From positions 33,718 through 97,717 of the forward strand of contig NZ_JABXKP010000035.1 in assembly GCF_017114985.1 (NCBI RefSeq): DNA of 64,000 nt, read 5' to 3'. Source of the stretch: Nostoc sp. JL33 (lineage in GTDB: Bacteria > Cyanobacteriota > Cyanobacteriia > Cyanobacteriales > Nostocaceae). Below are positions 17,953 to 26,384 of the stretch, one piece after another. The position numbers and the translations under genes are program-made. The notes below the pieces were generated by a model. The model was not told the DNA's origin and ran no database searches. It saw nothing but the letters and a program-made list of their open reading frames with translations. Numbering within the stretch: the first letter of the stretch is position 1; each line of letters opens with the position of its first letter.

Positions 17953-18183
17953 TTCAAAGGTTCAGCGATGAAGCTCAAAGGTTCAGCGATGAAGCTCAAA
18001 GGTTCAGCGATGAAGTTCAGAGGTTCAGCGATGAAGTTCAGAGGTTCAACGGTGAAGTTCAGAGGTTCAACGATGAAGCTCAAAGGTTCAACGATGAAGC
18101 TCAAAGGTTCAGCGATGAAGCTCAAAGGTTCAGCGATGAAGCTCAAAGGTTCAACGATGAAGCTCAAAGGTTCAACGGTAAAA
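17953..18183. repeat. 21-bp tandem array, 11 units
   Basis: Eleven contiguous 21-bp units share AGGTTCAGCGATGAAG with variants at a few positions (CTCAAA/TTCAGA, CAGC/CAAC, GATG/GGTG). The variants are clustered: units 4-6 use TTCAGA. As 21 is a multiple of three, both strands stay open as seven-residue repeats, but no ribosome site or conserved protein supports translation. Confidence 0.9.
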
Positions 18184-18361
18184 CTTGAGCTTTCCAATGT
18201 TTGGGTGGTTGAAGATTTTCCGGTAAAATTGTTGTGCGATCGCCACTGTTATAGTATAGATATTTTTAGTTACAGAATTATTACGGTGACTTTTGGTAGA
18301 AACTATAGTATTTTGTGAAAACGGTAGAATGCGCCCAAATAACTAATGATGCTGCGATAAC

Positions 18362-19834
18362 TCAACCTGATTGCCGCCAATGTGTCGGTGCTTCGATATA
18401 ATCAGGAAGGCGAGTGGTGCGATCGCCAAGTGCCTCTCTAATCTGCTGCAATTCTAAGTTTTTAGCTCCTGTTAAAATTGTCCCTTCCAGTTTGACATCA
18501 CTGAGATTAGCTTCTGAAAAGTTAGCTCCCATGAGGTTTGCCTGAGTCAAGTTAGCTTGATAAAAGGTTGCCCTATATAAGTTTGCTCCAATCAGGTTAG
18601 CCTGATACAAGTCAGCTTCCGTTAAGCTGGCTTCTGAGAGGTTGGCAAAATAAACTTCAGTTTGCTGGAGTTTGGCTGCATTCAAGTTAGCCCCAGAAAG
18701 GTTAGCACCATTTAGATTTGCCCCACAGAGGTTAGCACCAATCAAACCCGTCATCTGTAGATTGGCTTTACCCAGTTTTGCTCCTTGCAAGTTAGCTAAA
18801 AATAGCTTTGCCCCAGAGAGGTTGGCGAGTTTCAAGGTCGCTTGTTGCAAGTTAGCTTTATAGAGGTTTGCTCCTTGCAGATTAGCTACACGCAGACTTG
18901 CTCCAGAGAGGTTGGCTGAACGCATGTTTGCCCCACAAAGATTGGCGCGGTTAAGATTAGCCCAACAGAGGTTAGCTCCACATAAATTAGCGTTTAGTAA
19001 TTTGGTTTCATAGAGAATAGACTTAACGAGTTTAGCGCCGCTCAGGTCAGCCTCACTCAAGTCTGCTTCACGCAAGTCAGCCCCACTCAGGTCAGCCCCA
19101 CGTAGGTCTGCTTGTTGCAGGTTAGCTTTGAGCAGGTCTGCCCCTCTAATGTCAGTATTACGTAAATCAAGTTTCTGCTCTTTTGGGTCTTCGAGTAAAT
19201 TACGCCTGCCAATAACACTTAGGGCTGCTTGAATATCGGTGCGTATTTTTGGCAATTCTTCATGGACGTTTTGCTCCAACTGCTGTGTCGGACGCGACCC
19301 ACCTCTACGCCTACTTGAGTAACCTGCTGGTGAGTATTCCGCCTTTTGTTGCTCTGCTACCTGCTCTTTTGGTGCATTCTCTCGCACAAAGGCAGTGAGA
19401 ATTTCCATGATTGTCCAGTGTTCTTTAGGAAAATCCTGAGCAACTCTTTCTAATGCATAAATTGCGCCTGTCCGGGTTTCAACCTTTTCATGACCAAGCT
19501 GGGAAATTGCCCCCATAAAGCGCTCTGCAATCAATCTGTCTTGATTGACTTTTGTATTTTGAATGCCAATTTCGAGGTTTTTCTCAGCTGCGATCGCATT
19601 TTTCTGCATCGCTTGGGCACGCTTTGCTGCATAATAAGTATTAAACATTGCTGCCCATGCTAGAAAAACTATTGCAGTAGTTGTTAATGCTTGGTTTCTA
19701 TACTGGATTTTTTCCTGAATTGACAATTGCTTGATACTAGACAAGGCGAAGAAAATTACAGTCAATGAGAAGCCAAATATAACTGTTATAGTTATCAACC
19801 AATTCAACAGAGCGTCTGTCTTTTTAGAAGACAT
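18362..19834 (-). CDS. Membrane-anchored pentapeptide-repeat protein
   Basis: A 490-residue protein. Two N-terminal membrane helices (LITITVIFGFSLTVIFFALS and LTTTAIVFLAWAAMFNTYY) are followed by a helical region with FMGAISQLGHEKVETRTGAI and YALERVAQDFPKEHW. A serine/arginine-rich linker and the module DIQAALSVIGRRN come next. From residue about 225 to 465 it is a right-handed quadrilateral helix of A(D/N)LxX pentapeptides. Such helices serve as scaffolds or DNA mimics; this N-terminal arrangement is common in cyanobacteria and its function is unknown. Its neighbour at 19972 is a smaller paralogue. Confidence 0.92.
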   Translation of the reverse strand: MSSKKTDALLNWLITITVIFGFSLTVIFFALSSIKQLSIQEKIQYRNQALTTTAIVFLAWAAMFNTYYAAKRAQAMQKNAIAAEKNLEIGIQNTKVNQDRLIAERFMGAISQLGHEKVETRTGAIYALERVAQDFPKEHWTIMEILTAFVRENAPKEQVAEQQKAEYSPAGYSSRRRGGSRPTQQLEQNVHEELPKIRTDIQAALSVIGRRNLLEDPKEQKLDLRNTDIRGADLLKANLQQADLRGADLSGADLREADLSEADLSGAKLVKSILYETKLLNANLCGANLCWANLNRANLCGANMRSANLSGASLRVANLQGANLYKANLQQATLKLANLSGAKLFLANLQGAKLGKANLQMTGLIGANLCGANLNGANLSGANLNAAKLQQTEVYFANLSEASLTEADLYQANLIGANLYRATFYQANLTQANLMGANFSEANLSDVKLEGTILTGAKNLELQQIREALGDRTTRLPDYIEAPTHWRQSG

Positions 19835-19971
19835 GGTAAAGATTTTCCTTACAACCTAGAATTATTACTTAGATGTTGGGGAAAAATAGTATAGCATTTA
19901 GCAGAAAATTATAATAGGTGTCAAGACACTCATTGAACTAGGGAATGACATCGAATATACTTGTACGTTGC

Positions 19972-20682
19972 TCAATCAGAAAATTTGGCTTCCCTGAGAT
20001 TTGCTCCATCGAGTCTGGCATCATTGAGAATTGCCCCATGCAACCCAGCTAGATATAAACTTGCACAATGCAGGTTAGCTCCAGAGAGGTTAGCTCCTTC
20101 TAGGTTCGCTGCACTGAGGATTGTCCCTTCTAAGTTAGCTAGATATAAGTTAGCTCCTTCTAGGTTCGCTGCACTGATAATTGCCCCAGCAAGATTAGCT
20201 TCTCTCAAGTTAGCCCCAGCAAGATTAGCTTGATAGAGATTTATCTGTTCTAAGTTCGCCCCATTCAAGTTTGCTCCTCTCATGTCCGTGTGGCTCAAAT
20301 CAAGTTGCTCATTTTCTGGGTCTTTGTTTGCATCTCTTCTTGCGATAACAGTAAGGGCTGCTTGAATATCTACACGAACTTTTGTTGACTGGTTGGTTGT
20401 TACTTGCTCTTGGGGAATATAAGGAGAATTTTCTCGCACAAAAGTAGTAAGAATGTCTATGATTATCCAGTGGTACTCTGGATGATTATGGGCAATTTGC
20501 TCTAAATCATTAATTACAACTAGACTGGTTTCTATTGTTTTATTTCCTAGCTGTTCACTTGCTATTCTTAAGCGTTCTTTTAGCGACTGATGCTGAGTTT
20601 TTTTAACTTGTTCCTGGAGAGCATGTATCCACACGAATATTTTTGATAGCTGTATGTTATTTTTTGGTGAAATATTTTTCAT
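19972..20682 (-). CDS. Soluble pentapeptide-repeat protein, paralogue of the downstream gene
   Basis: A 236-residue protein. Residues 30-90 (RLRIASEQLGNKTIETSLVV, HWIIIDILTTFVRENSP) and VRVDIQAALTVIARRD match the pre-repeat region of the 490-residue neighbour, but both membrane helices are absent. About 20 pentapeptides (GANL, AANLEGANL) follow from residue about 140. It lies upstream of its paralogue, same strand, with 137 bp between. The pair looks like a tandem duplication with divergence into soluble and membrane forms. Function unknown. Confidence 0.9.
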   Translation of the reverse strand: MKNISPKNNIQLSKIFVWIHALQEQVKKTQHQSLKERLRIASEQLGNKTIETSLVVINDLEQIAHNHPEYHWIIIDILTTFVRENSPYIPQEQVTTNQSTKVRVDIQAALTVIARRDANKDPENEQLDLSHTDMRGANLNGANLEQINLYQANLAGANLREANLAGAIISAANLEGANLYLANLEGTILSAANLEGANLSGANLHCASLYLAGLHGAILNDARLDGANLREAKFSD

Positions 20683-20734
20683 GAGATGAAAAGCATCATT
20701 AACAATTCAAAATTTACGCATTCACGGATTCACG

Positions 20735-20900
20735 CATTCTTCGCGCAGCGTCTCGTAGAGAAGAGAGTTACATAAGCACAGCAGCGCCTTGTGGGGGTTC
20801 CTCCCGGAGTTGCTCCTCTTGGGCAGACCGCAGAGGCTCTCTACCAGAGGCTGCACTATCGCTTTTAGCGTCTCCCCAAGGGAGAAGACCACATTCCACT
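20735..20900. repeat. Compound interspersed repeats (TCTCGTAGAGA and GGCTCTCTACCAGAGGC types)
   Basis: Several short palindromic repeats are packed here: GCAGCGTCTCGTAGAGAAG, GGGGGTTCCTCCCGG, and AGCGTCTCCCCAAGGGAG. Similar modules occur at 10680, 39917, 41290 and 41480. An open minus frame through 20768-21070 is made mostly of these repeats and is not taken as a gene. The rest of the 20683-21140 gap holds nothing recognised. Confidence 0.55.
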
Positions 20901-21140
20901 TCGATTGTGGCGACTGCGGGGTATTTAAAGCTACGTGTTGACATTGGGAATCTTAAACTCTTTAATTTACGATAAATCATTTGTGAAAAACTACTAATAA
21001 TCAAGTCTGAGCTAGGGCTTTCGGCGTTGGCGTAGCCCAACCCAGACATTAGAACTTCGGGGACAGTCATGTTTTACAGTCGCCGCTACGCTAACACGAA
21101 AAATCTCACAACTCAAATAGAATTGCTATTAAGTACTTCA

Positions 21141-22331
21141 ATGCAGCAAAACTTACAGCCGATAGTTAAAGATTTAGTGCTGATTGGTGGCGGTCACAGC
21201 CATGCGATTGTCTTGAAAATGTTTGGGATGAAGCCTTTAGCTGGAGTTCGTTTGACGTTGATTACCGCAGCCAAAGAGACAGCCTACTCTGGAATGTTGC
21301 CAGGACACATTGCCGGATTTTACAGCCACGATGAATGTCATATTGACTTGCGACCTTTAGCGAACTTTGCTCAAGCACGGTTGTATATTGACAGAGTAGT
21401 TGCCCTAGACTTGGAAAACAACAAAGTTCTTTGTGCTAACGGACTTGTGGTAGATTTTGATGTGCTGTCTATTGATATTGGCAGCACTCCGGCCAGAGTG
21501 TCTGTATCAGGTGCAGCAGAATATGCGATCGCAGTTAAACCAGTATCGCAGGTATTGGAACATTGGTATGAACTAATTGAAGCTGTAGGTAAAAATCCTC
21601 AAGAATTAGTTAGGATTGCGATCGCAGGTGGAGGCGCTGGCGGTGTAGAATTGGCGTTATCGATGCAATCTCATTTACATCGGATTTTACGTCAAACTCA
21701 ACAACCAATTCAAAATCTGGAAATTCATTTATTCCAGCGTGGACAAGAACTGATGCCCAATTACCATCAATCAGTGCGGCATCAACTTCAGCAAATTTTA
21801 ACTGAGCGAGGTATTAAGCTCCATCTTGGAGAAACTGTGTGTAATATCGCATCGCCAAACCACAAGGAAACTAAAGAAATATTTGAGATTAAATGTGAAT
21901 CTGGTTTTACAGTAGATTGTAATAAAATTTTTTGGGTAACACAAGCATCAGCGCCGGAGTGGTTAAAAACCTCTGGACTAGCAACTAATGAGCAAGGCTT
22001 TATTCTGGTAGAGGACACATTGCAATCTCAAACGCACCCGCAGGTATTTGCTGCTGGTGACATTGCCACAATCGTAAATTATCCGCGTCCGAAAGCTGGG
22101 GTGTTCGCTGTTAAGCAAGGTAAACCTTTATTTGAGAATTTGCAGAGAATTTTATTAGGTAAGTCGCTCCAACCTTATAGACCACAAAAACAATATTTGA
22201 GTTTAATTGGTACAGGAGATGAACGAGCGATTGCAACACGAGGTATCATCACTTTACCACCTCATAAACTCTTGTGGCGTTACAAAGATTGGATTGACCG
22301 CCGCTTCATGGAAGGCTTCCGCAACTTCTGA
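21141..22331 (+). CDS. FAD/NAD(P)-dependent oxidoreductase of the SelD-fusion type, kinase domain absent
   Basis: A 396-residue two-dinucleotide-binding oxidoreductase. The FAD site is VLIGGGHSHAIVLKMFG near the start and the NAD(P) site IAGGGAGGVELALSMQS in the middle. VFAAGDIATIVNYPRPKAG is the second FAD contact. In many cyanobacteria this domain is the N-terminal half of a fusion with selenide, water dikinase (SelD). Here the protein ends at FMEGFRNF, about where the fusion would continue, and no SelD sequence follows. I chose ATG 21141; an ATG 72 bp upstream lies in repeat-like sequence. Its substrate is unknown; the standalone form may be functional or a remnant. Confidence 0.82.
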   Translation: MQQNLQPIVKDLVLIGGGHSHAIVLKMFGMKPLAGVRLTLITAAKETAYSGMLPGHIAGFYSHDECHIDLRPLANFAQARLYIDRVVALDLENNKVLCANGLVVDFDVLSIDIGSTPARVSVSGAAEYAIAVKPVSQVLEHWYELIEAVGKNPQELVRIAIAGGGAGGVELALSMQSHLHRILRQTQQPIQNLEIHLFQRGQELMPNYHQSVRHQLQQILTERGIKLHLGETVCNIASPNHKETKEIFEIKCESGFTVDCNKIFWVTQASAPEWLKTSGLATNEQGFILVEDTLQSQTHPQVFAAGDIATIVNYPRPKAGVFAVKQGKPLFENLQRILLGKSLQPYRPQKQYLSLIGTGDERAIATRGIITLPPHKLLWRYKDWIDRRFMEGFRNF

Positions 22332-22490
22332 AGACACACAGAGGTGTAGTGGTAGTACCATGACACGGCACGGCACAGGTAAAATAGTGCAAGCATGTGT
22401 TAATCACACCAACCCAAATATTATTCATCTGTAAAACTTCAATCTCAGTAGACTAAGTACAGTTTTGTGTAAAAGCGTAGCGTTTTTAAT

Positions 22491-22658
22491 GCAAGCCGAT
22501 GCATTCACAATGCAAGCCGACGCATTAACAAAGCAAGCCGATGCATTAACAAAGCAAGCCGACGCATTAACAAAGCAAGCCGATGCATTCACAATGCAAG
22601 CCGATGCATTAACAAAGCAAGCCAATGCATTAACAATGCAAGCCGATGCATTAACAAT
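22491..22658. repeat. 21-bp tandem array, 8 units
   Basis: Eight exact-length units each contain GCAAGCCGATGCATT, and ACAAAG or ACAATG at the end. The first and sixth units carry TTCACA where the others have TTAACA. Each unit contains the self-complementary ATGCAT or a variant. Both strands are open as heptad repeats. No gene is supported in the 22332-22887 gap. Confidence 0.9.
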
Positions 22659-22887
22659 ACAGGGTATTGCCAAATTTAATTTGCTACGAATTAATGAAAT
22701 GCTCTACTAAGTTCTAATTCTCTATTTGATAAATTAGGAACATTTAGTGCAGATTCCGATTAATATATTTAATAGTTGGTTGAACAAATTGCTCAGTTTG
22801 ATTTAAGCCATCTCCAACCCACTGCCGTTGAGCCACTACAGCAAGGATGATCTTTGAGCTTATCGATTTTACCGATACATTCTATCT

Positions 22888-24708
22888 TTATTGAAGTTGT
22901 TCAATTAGCTGAATAATTTGTTGATAATACTGGATATTTCCTTCTTGGTAATATAATTCTGCGGATTTCTGGAAATCGGCGATCGCTCTTTGAGAGTCTC
23001 CCAGATTTTGGTAGACATCTGCCCGAAGGATGAAAGCTGAAGCCCAATTTGGCTGACGCTGTAAGGCTTGGTTTAAGTCTTTTAGCGCTCCTTGTAAGTC
23101 TTTTAATAAAGAACGGCTACGACCCCGATTGTACCAGTCTTCAGCAAAGCTGGAGTCGATCGCGATCGCGCGGCTGTAATCTTCTATTGCCCCTTGATAA
23201 TCTTCTAGGGCATAGCGAGCATTGGCGCGATCGCTGTAAAATGCAGCAGATTGGGGATTAATTTGTAATGCTTGGGTATAATCTGCGATCGCACTTTCAT
23301 ATTCTTCTAAAGCATAGCGGGTAGAACCTCGGTTGTAATATGCTTCAATTAAATTGGGATTAATTTCTAATGCTTGATTATAATCTGCGATCGCTCCGTG
23401 TTCATCTCCTAAAAGACGACGAGCATTTCCGCGATTGCAGTACGCTTGAGAAAATTCAGGAACAAGTTCTATTGCTTGGGTGTTATCATCAATTGCTCCC
23501 TGTAAATCTTGCAGGGCTTCGCGGGCAATACCCCGACCATAATAAGCTGCGGCTAAGTTATCATCAATCTGTAATGCCTGATCGTAATCTTTAATTGCTC
23601 CTTTATGATCTCCTAAAGAACGACGAGCCGCCGCGCGATCGCAATATCCTTCAGCTAAATTAGGATTGAGTTGTAATAGGCGATTGCTATCTTCAATTGC
23701 GCCTTGATAGTCTCCCAATCGGCGACGAGCGTTCGCCCGAAAACCGTATACTAAAGCTAGAGTCGGATTTTCTTGTAACGCCCGGTCATAATCTGCGATC
23801 GCACCCTGATAATCATCAAGAATACTCCGAACAAGACCCCGCTCACAATAGGCTTGCACATCATCAGGATTCAGCTTTAATGCTTGGTTAAAATCTTCAA
23901 TTGCTCGGTGATATTCTTTAAGATAAGAAAGAACCAGACCCCGATTATAGTATGCTCCAGCAAACTTGGGGTTGATTTTTAGTGCGCGGTTGAAATTAGC
24001 GATCGCACTTTGATAATCTCCTAAAGCGTAGTAGGCGTTACCTCGATTATGATAAGCCTCTGCCAAGTTTGGATCTAATTGTAATGCTTGGTTATGATCA
24101 GCGATCGCTTCGTGATAATTTCCTAAGATATGATGAATATTACCCCGATTGCTGTAAGCTGCGGCAAAATGGGGATGCCACTGTAAAGCTTGTTGTAAAT
24201 CTGCGAGCGCTCCTTGATGATCACCGTGTTCAAAACGAGCGACACCCCGATTATGATAAGCATTGGCGATATCAATATTGATATTATCAGCTAATTGGGT
24301 ACTCATTTCTATTGTTTGGATATAATCAGCGATCGCTTTGTCGTAGTCTTCTAAGGCAAAGTAAGCATTACCCCGGCTGTGGTAAGATTGGGCTAAATTG
24401 GGATCTATTTGTAATGCTTGGTTATGATCAGCGATCGCTCCTTCATAATCGCCCAAAAAGTAACGTGCATTACCTCGCTGAGAGTAGGCTGTGGCAAAAT
24501 TGGGATTGATTTCTATAGCGCGATTAAAATCTGCGATCGCACTACGATAATCTTTGAGTTGACCACTAAGAATAATTCCTCGATTATGGTAAGCTTCGGC
24601 ATAGTTAGGATTGAGCTTGATTGCTTGGGTGTAAGCTGCGATTGCTCCTTGATAATCACATTCCAAACTGTAGTTTAATCCTTGGTTTAATAATTCTTCA
24701 GCATTCAT
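22888..24708 (-). CDS. Tetratricopeptide-repeat protein, about 17 TPRs
   Basis: A 606-residue protein built almost wholly of 34-residue TPR units with the consensus AYxNRGNAxxxLGDYxxAIADYxxALxxxP. The units run from about residue 2 to 600, giving roughly 17 repeats with no other domain. It has no signal peptide. TPR superhelices scaffold protein complexes; the partner cannot be told. HIP1 octamers recur within it because GCGATCGC encodes part of the AIAD motif on the coding strand. It stands as a single gene. Confidence 0.92.
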   Translation of the reverse strand: MNAEELLNQGLNYSLECDYQGAIAAYTQAIKLNPNYAEAYHNRGIILSGQLKDYRSAIADFNRAIEINPNFATAYSQRGNARYFLGDYEGAIADHNQALQIDPNLAQSYHSRGNAYFALEDYDKAIADYIQTIEMSTQLADNINIDIANAYHNRGVARFEHGDHQGALADLQQALQWHPHFAAAYSNRGNIHHILGNYHEAIADHNQALQLDPNLAEAYHNRGNAYYALGDYQSAIANFNRALKINPKFAGAYYNRGLVLSYLKEYHRAIEDFNQALKLNPDDVQAYCERGLVRSILDDYQGAIADYDRALQENPTLALVYGFRANARRRLGDYQGAIEDSNRLLQLNPNLAEGYCDRAAARRSLGDHKGAIKDYDQALQIDDNLAAAYYGRGIAREALQDLQGAIDDNTQAIELVPEFSQAYCNRGNARRLLGDEHGAIADYNQALEINPNLIEAYYNRGSTRYALEEYESAIADYTQALQINPQSAAFYSDRANARYALEDYQGAIEDYSRAIAIDSSFAEDWYNRGRSRSLLKDLQGALKDLNQALQRQPNWASAFILRADVYQNLGDSQRAIADFQKSAELYYQEGNIQYYQQIIQLIEQLQ

Positions 24709-24890
24709 ATAATTTTTTGAGATTTCGACATTCCCTAGCTTTCAGCAACGGGATTCTTAACGATATGTTTTGAAAATAGTTCCAGCTATTATTATGACTC
24801 TTGCTAAGATTTTAATTCCTGATTTTCTGTTAGCCCAGATTCAGAGCGACGAATTTCAGGCGACTTAAACAGCAGCAAGCAGCGCAAATA

Positions 24891-24965
24891 TAGCGTTTCC
24901 TAATCACATAAATTACATCATAGCCCCCTCCTCGCTTGCGGGGAGGGGGTTGGGGGTGGGGTTCT
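24891..24965. repeat. Palindromic repeat related to the 32717 element
   Basis: TAGCGTTTCCTAATCACAT resembles the complement of the right end of the element at 32717-32846. It is followed by CCCCCTCCTCGCTTGCGG and GGGAGGGGGTTGGGGGTGGGG. No matching left end is obvious, so it looks truncated. The rest of 24709-25304 is AT-rich and holds no gene. Confidence 0.55.
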
Positions 24966-25304
24966 TGTAGCTCACAAGGGCCAGGTGGGTGTCTGACTCG
25001 CCCTTTTTTATGAGTATTGCTATAGTAGCAGATAACACATTTAACTAAGTGCGATCGCATCTACTATCAACACCGCTAAAGAGTCTCAAAATAAATTAAA
25101 ACACTTCAGTAAATCGCAAAGTTTTTTCAAAGGCGATTTAAAAGTATATAATCTTGACAACTGTTGCGATTTGGAATTATGTGTTACTTGAGTTAAGGTA
25201 AACCCAAAAGTAAGTAATTTTTGCTTTGATTATTAATTAAAAACTTTACTTGAGTGCGTAACAAATAGTATATGTTGTAAACTAGCAGGAAATCTAAGAA
25301 AATT

Positions 25305-25760
25305 ATGACCGAACAAATCAAAAAATACGACCCTGCAAATTTGGATTTAGTTTCACGTATTTTAGAAGAAGAAATTAAAAATTCGCATAAGTTTTTATCA
25401 AATGAAGAACTTAAAGACTATATTGAAGATACTAAACAAGAATTATTATTTATAAATCCTCAATATATTACTAAAATATGGAATATTTATGAAGATACTA
25501 AAATAGTAGGTTTTACCTCAGTACGTGAAACTTCCACAGAAACGATAATAGTTTCTATTTATGTTTTCTCGGCATATCAAAAAAAGGGTTACGGCAAAAA
25601 ATTACTTAATAAAATACTCTCTGAATGCAAAGCACCATATAGTCTAGCAGTTTATGAAGAAAACAGAGATGCTTATCGTTTTTATGAAAATTTTGGTTTT
25701 AAGGTAACAAAAAAAGGTCTGCAAAAAAATCATAAATATTTAGAAATGACAATCAGTTAG
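25305..25760 (+). CDS. GNAT-family N-acetyltransferase
   Basis: A 151-residue acetyltransferase. The acetyl-CoA loop is YQKKGYGKKLLNKIL (residues about 89-103), preceded by the core strand IIVSIYVFSA and followed by YSLAVYEENRDAYRFYENFGFKV, the usual motif B. Length matches a single-domain GNAT. Codons are strongly A/T-biased and Lys/Asn-rich compared with neighbours, with no HIP1 site inside, suggesting acquisition from elsewhere. The substrate cannot be predicted. Confidence 0.85.
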   Translation: MTEQIKKYDPANLDLVSRILEEEIKNSHKFLSNEELKDYIEDTKQELLFINPQYITKIWNIYEDTKIVGFTSVRETSTETIIVSIYVFSAYQKKGYGKKLLNKILSECKAPYSLAVYEENRDAYRFYENFGFKVTKKGLQKNHKYLEMTIS

Positions 25761-25796
25761 ACGACATTACTTATAATAAATTTTTTAAACATAAAA

Positions 25797-25823
25797 AATC
25801 CCTACCGTTCAGTGGCAGGGATT
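25797..25823 (-). terminator. Rho-independent terminator of vapD
   Basis: The arms AATCCCT and AGGGATT flank a 13-base loop, with six T following on the minus strand. It sits 29 bp past the VapD stop, between two convergent genes. Confidence 0.65.
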
Positions 25824-25851
25824 GAAGCTCTATTAAAATTGTTGACCGTCG

Positions 25852-26259
25852 TCAGTTTTCACTGGGTAAGTTTACTTGAACTGCGGGTAATAGGTCGTTA
25901 TTTTCTTCAATCCTTAGCATTCTAATATCTCTTACTGCTACAGGAAACCATACTAATTGTTTAGCTAAATCTTGAACTGCTAGCACACAAGTAACAGCAT
26001 TTACATTTTCATTTCCAAAGTAAACGCTACCTTGCTGTCTAGTAAAACCGTGTGAAGTCAGTACTTTTTTAATCTCACCATAAGCATTGTTATATGGGTC
26101 GCCATAGGACTGTCGTAGCAGTTCAATATCCATATCAAAAGCAATTGCGTACACTCTGGTATTCCTATCTGGGAAATTGTTATTGCTTATTGTAGGGTAT
26201 GAACTGACGTTTAATTTACTGTTCTTACCTACTAAATTACGTGTTGTTTTTGTGTACAT
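25852..26259 (-). CDS. vapD: VapD-family endoribonuclease
   Basis: A protein of the VapD family, Cas2-like ferredoxin-fold ribonucleases. The core is VYAIAFDMDIELLRQSYG at the first strand, with the conserved acidic pair, then HGFTRQQGSVYFGNENVNAV and SVRDIRMLRIEENN-like AVRDIRMLRIEENNDLLPAV. Typical VapD is about 95 residues and would start at the GTG at 26154. The frame continues upstream to an ATG at 26259 and a GTG at 26325 inside a palindrome, so the start is uncertain and the extra 35 residues may not be translated. No antitoxin gene is adjacent. Confidence 0.8.
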   Translation of the reverse strand: MYTKTTRNLVGKNSKLNVSSYPTISNNNFPDRNTRVYAIAFDMDIELLRQSYGDPYNNAYGEIKKVLTSHGFTRQQGSVYFGNENVNAVTCVLAVQDLAKQLVWFPVAVRDIRMLRIEENNDLLPAVQVNLPSEN

Positions 26260-26316
26260 ATTTTTACTGTAAATACTGTTTAACTCAATTCTACCGAGAT
26301 AATCCCATAAATGACA

Positions 26317-26344
26317 ATTCCCCACAGCGATCGCTGTGGGGAAT
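26317..26344. repeat. 28-bp perfect palindrome centred on a HIP1 site
   Basis: The sequence is ATTCCCCACAGCGA followed by its exact complement, with GCGATCGC at the centre. It lies just where recognisable sequence of the broken gene downstream begins to fade. Confidence 0.7.
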
Positions 26345-26384
26345 CAAAGGGTTATGCGGTTTGTGGTGGTTAGGGTGGGCTAAG

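Noticed and set aside
17968..18318. Open frame of seven-residue MKLKGSA repeats
   Set aside because: It is a by-product of a 21-bp tandem array, open on both strands, without a ribosome site or recognisable protein features.
20768..21070. 100-codon minus-strand frame
   Set aside because: It is composed mostly of interspersed repeat modules also found at other sites in the window.
17949..22660. CRISPR array interpretation of the tandem repeats
   Set aside because: Units are directly contiguous with no unique spacers, and no cas genes are near; VapD has a Cas2-like fold but is not Cas2.
22425..22710. Open frames across the 8-unit array
   Set aside because: Same reason: the 21-bp period keeps all in-phase frames open, and neither strand has a supported start.
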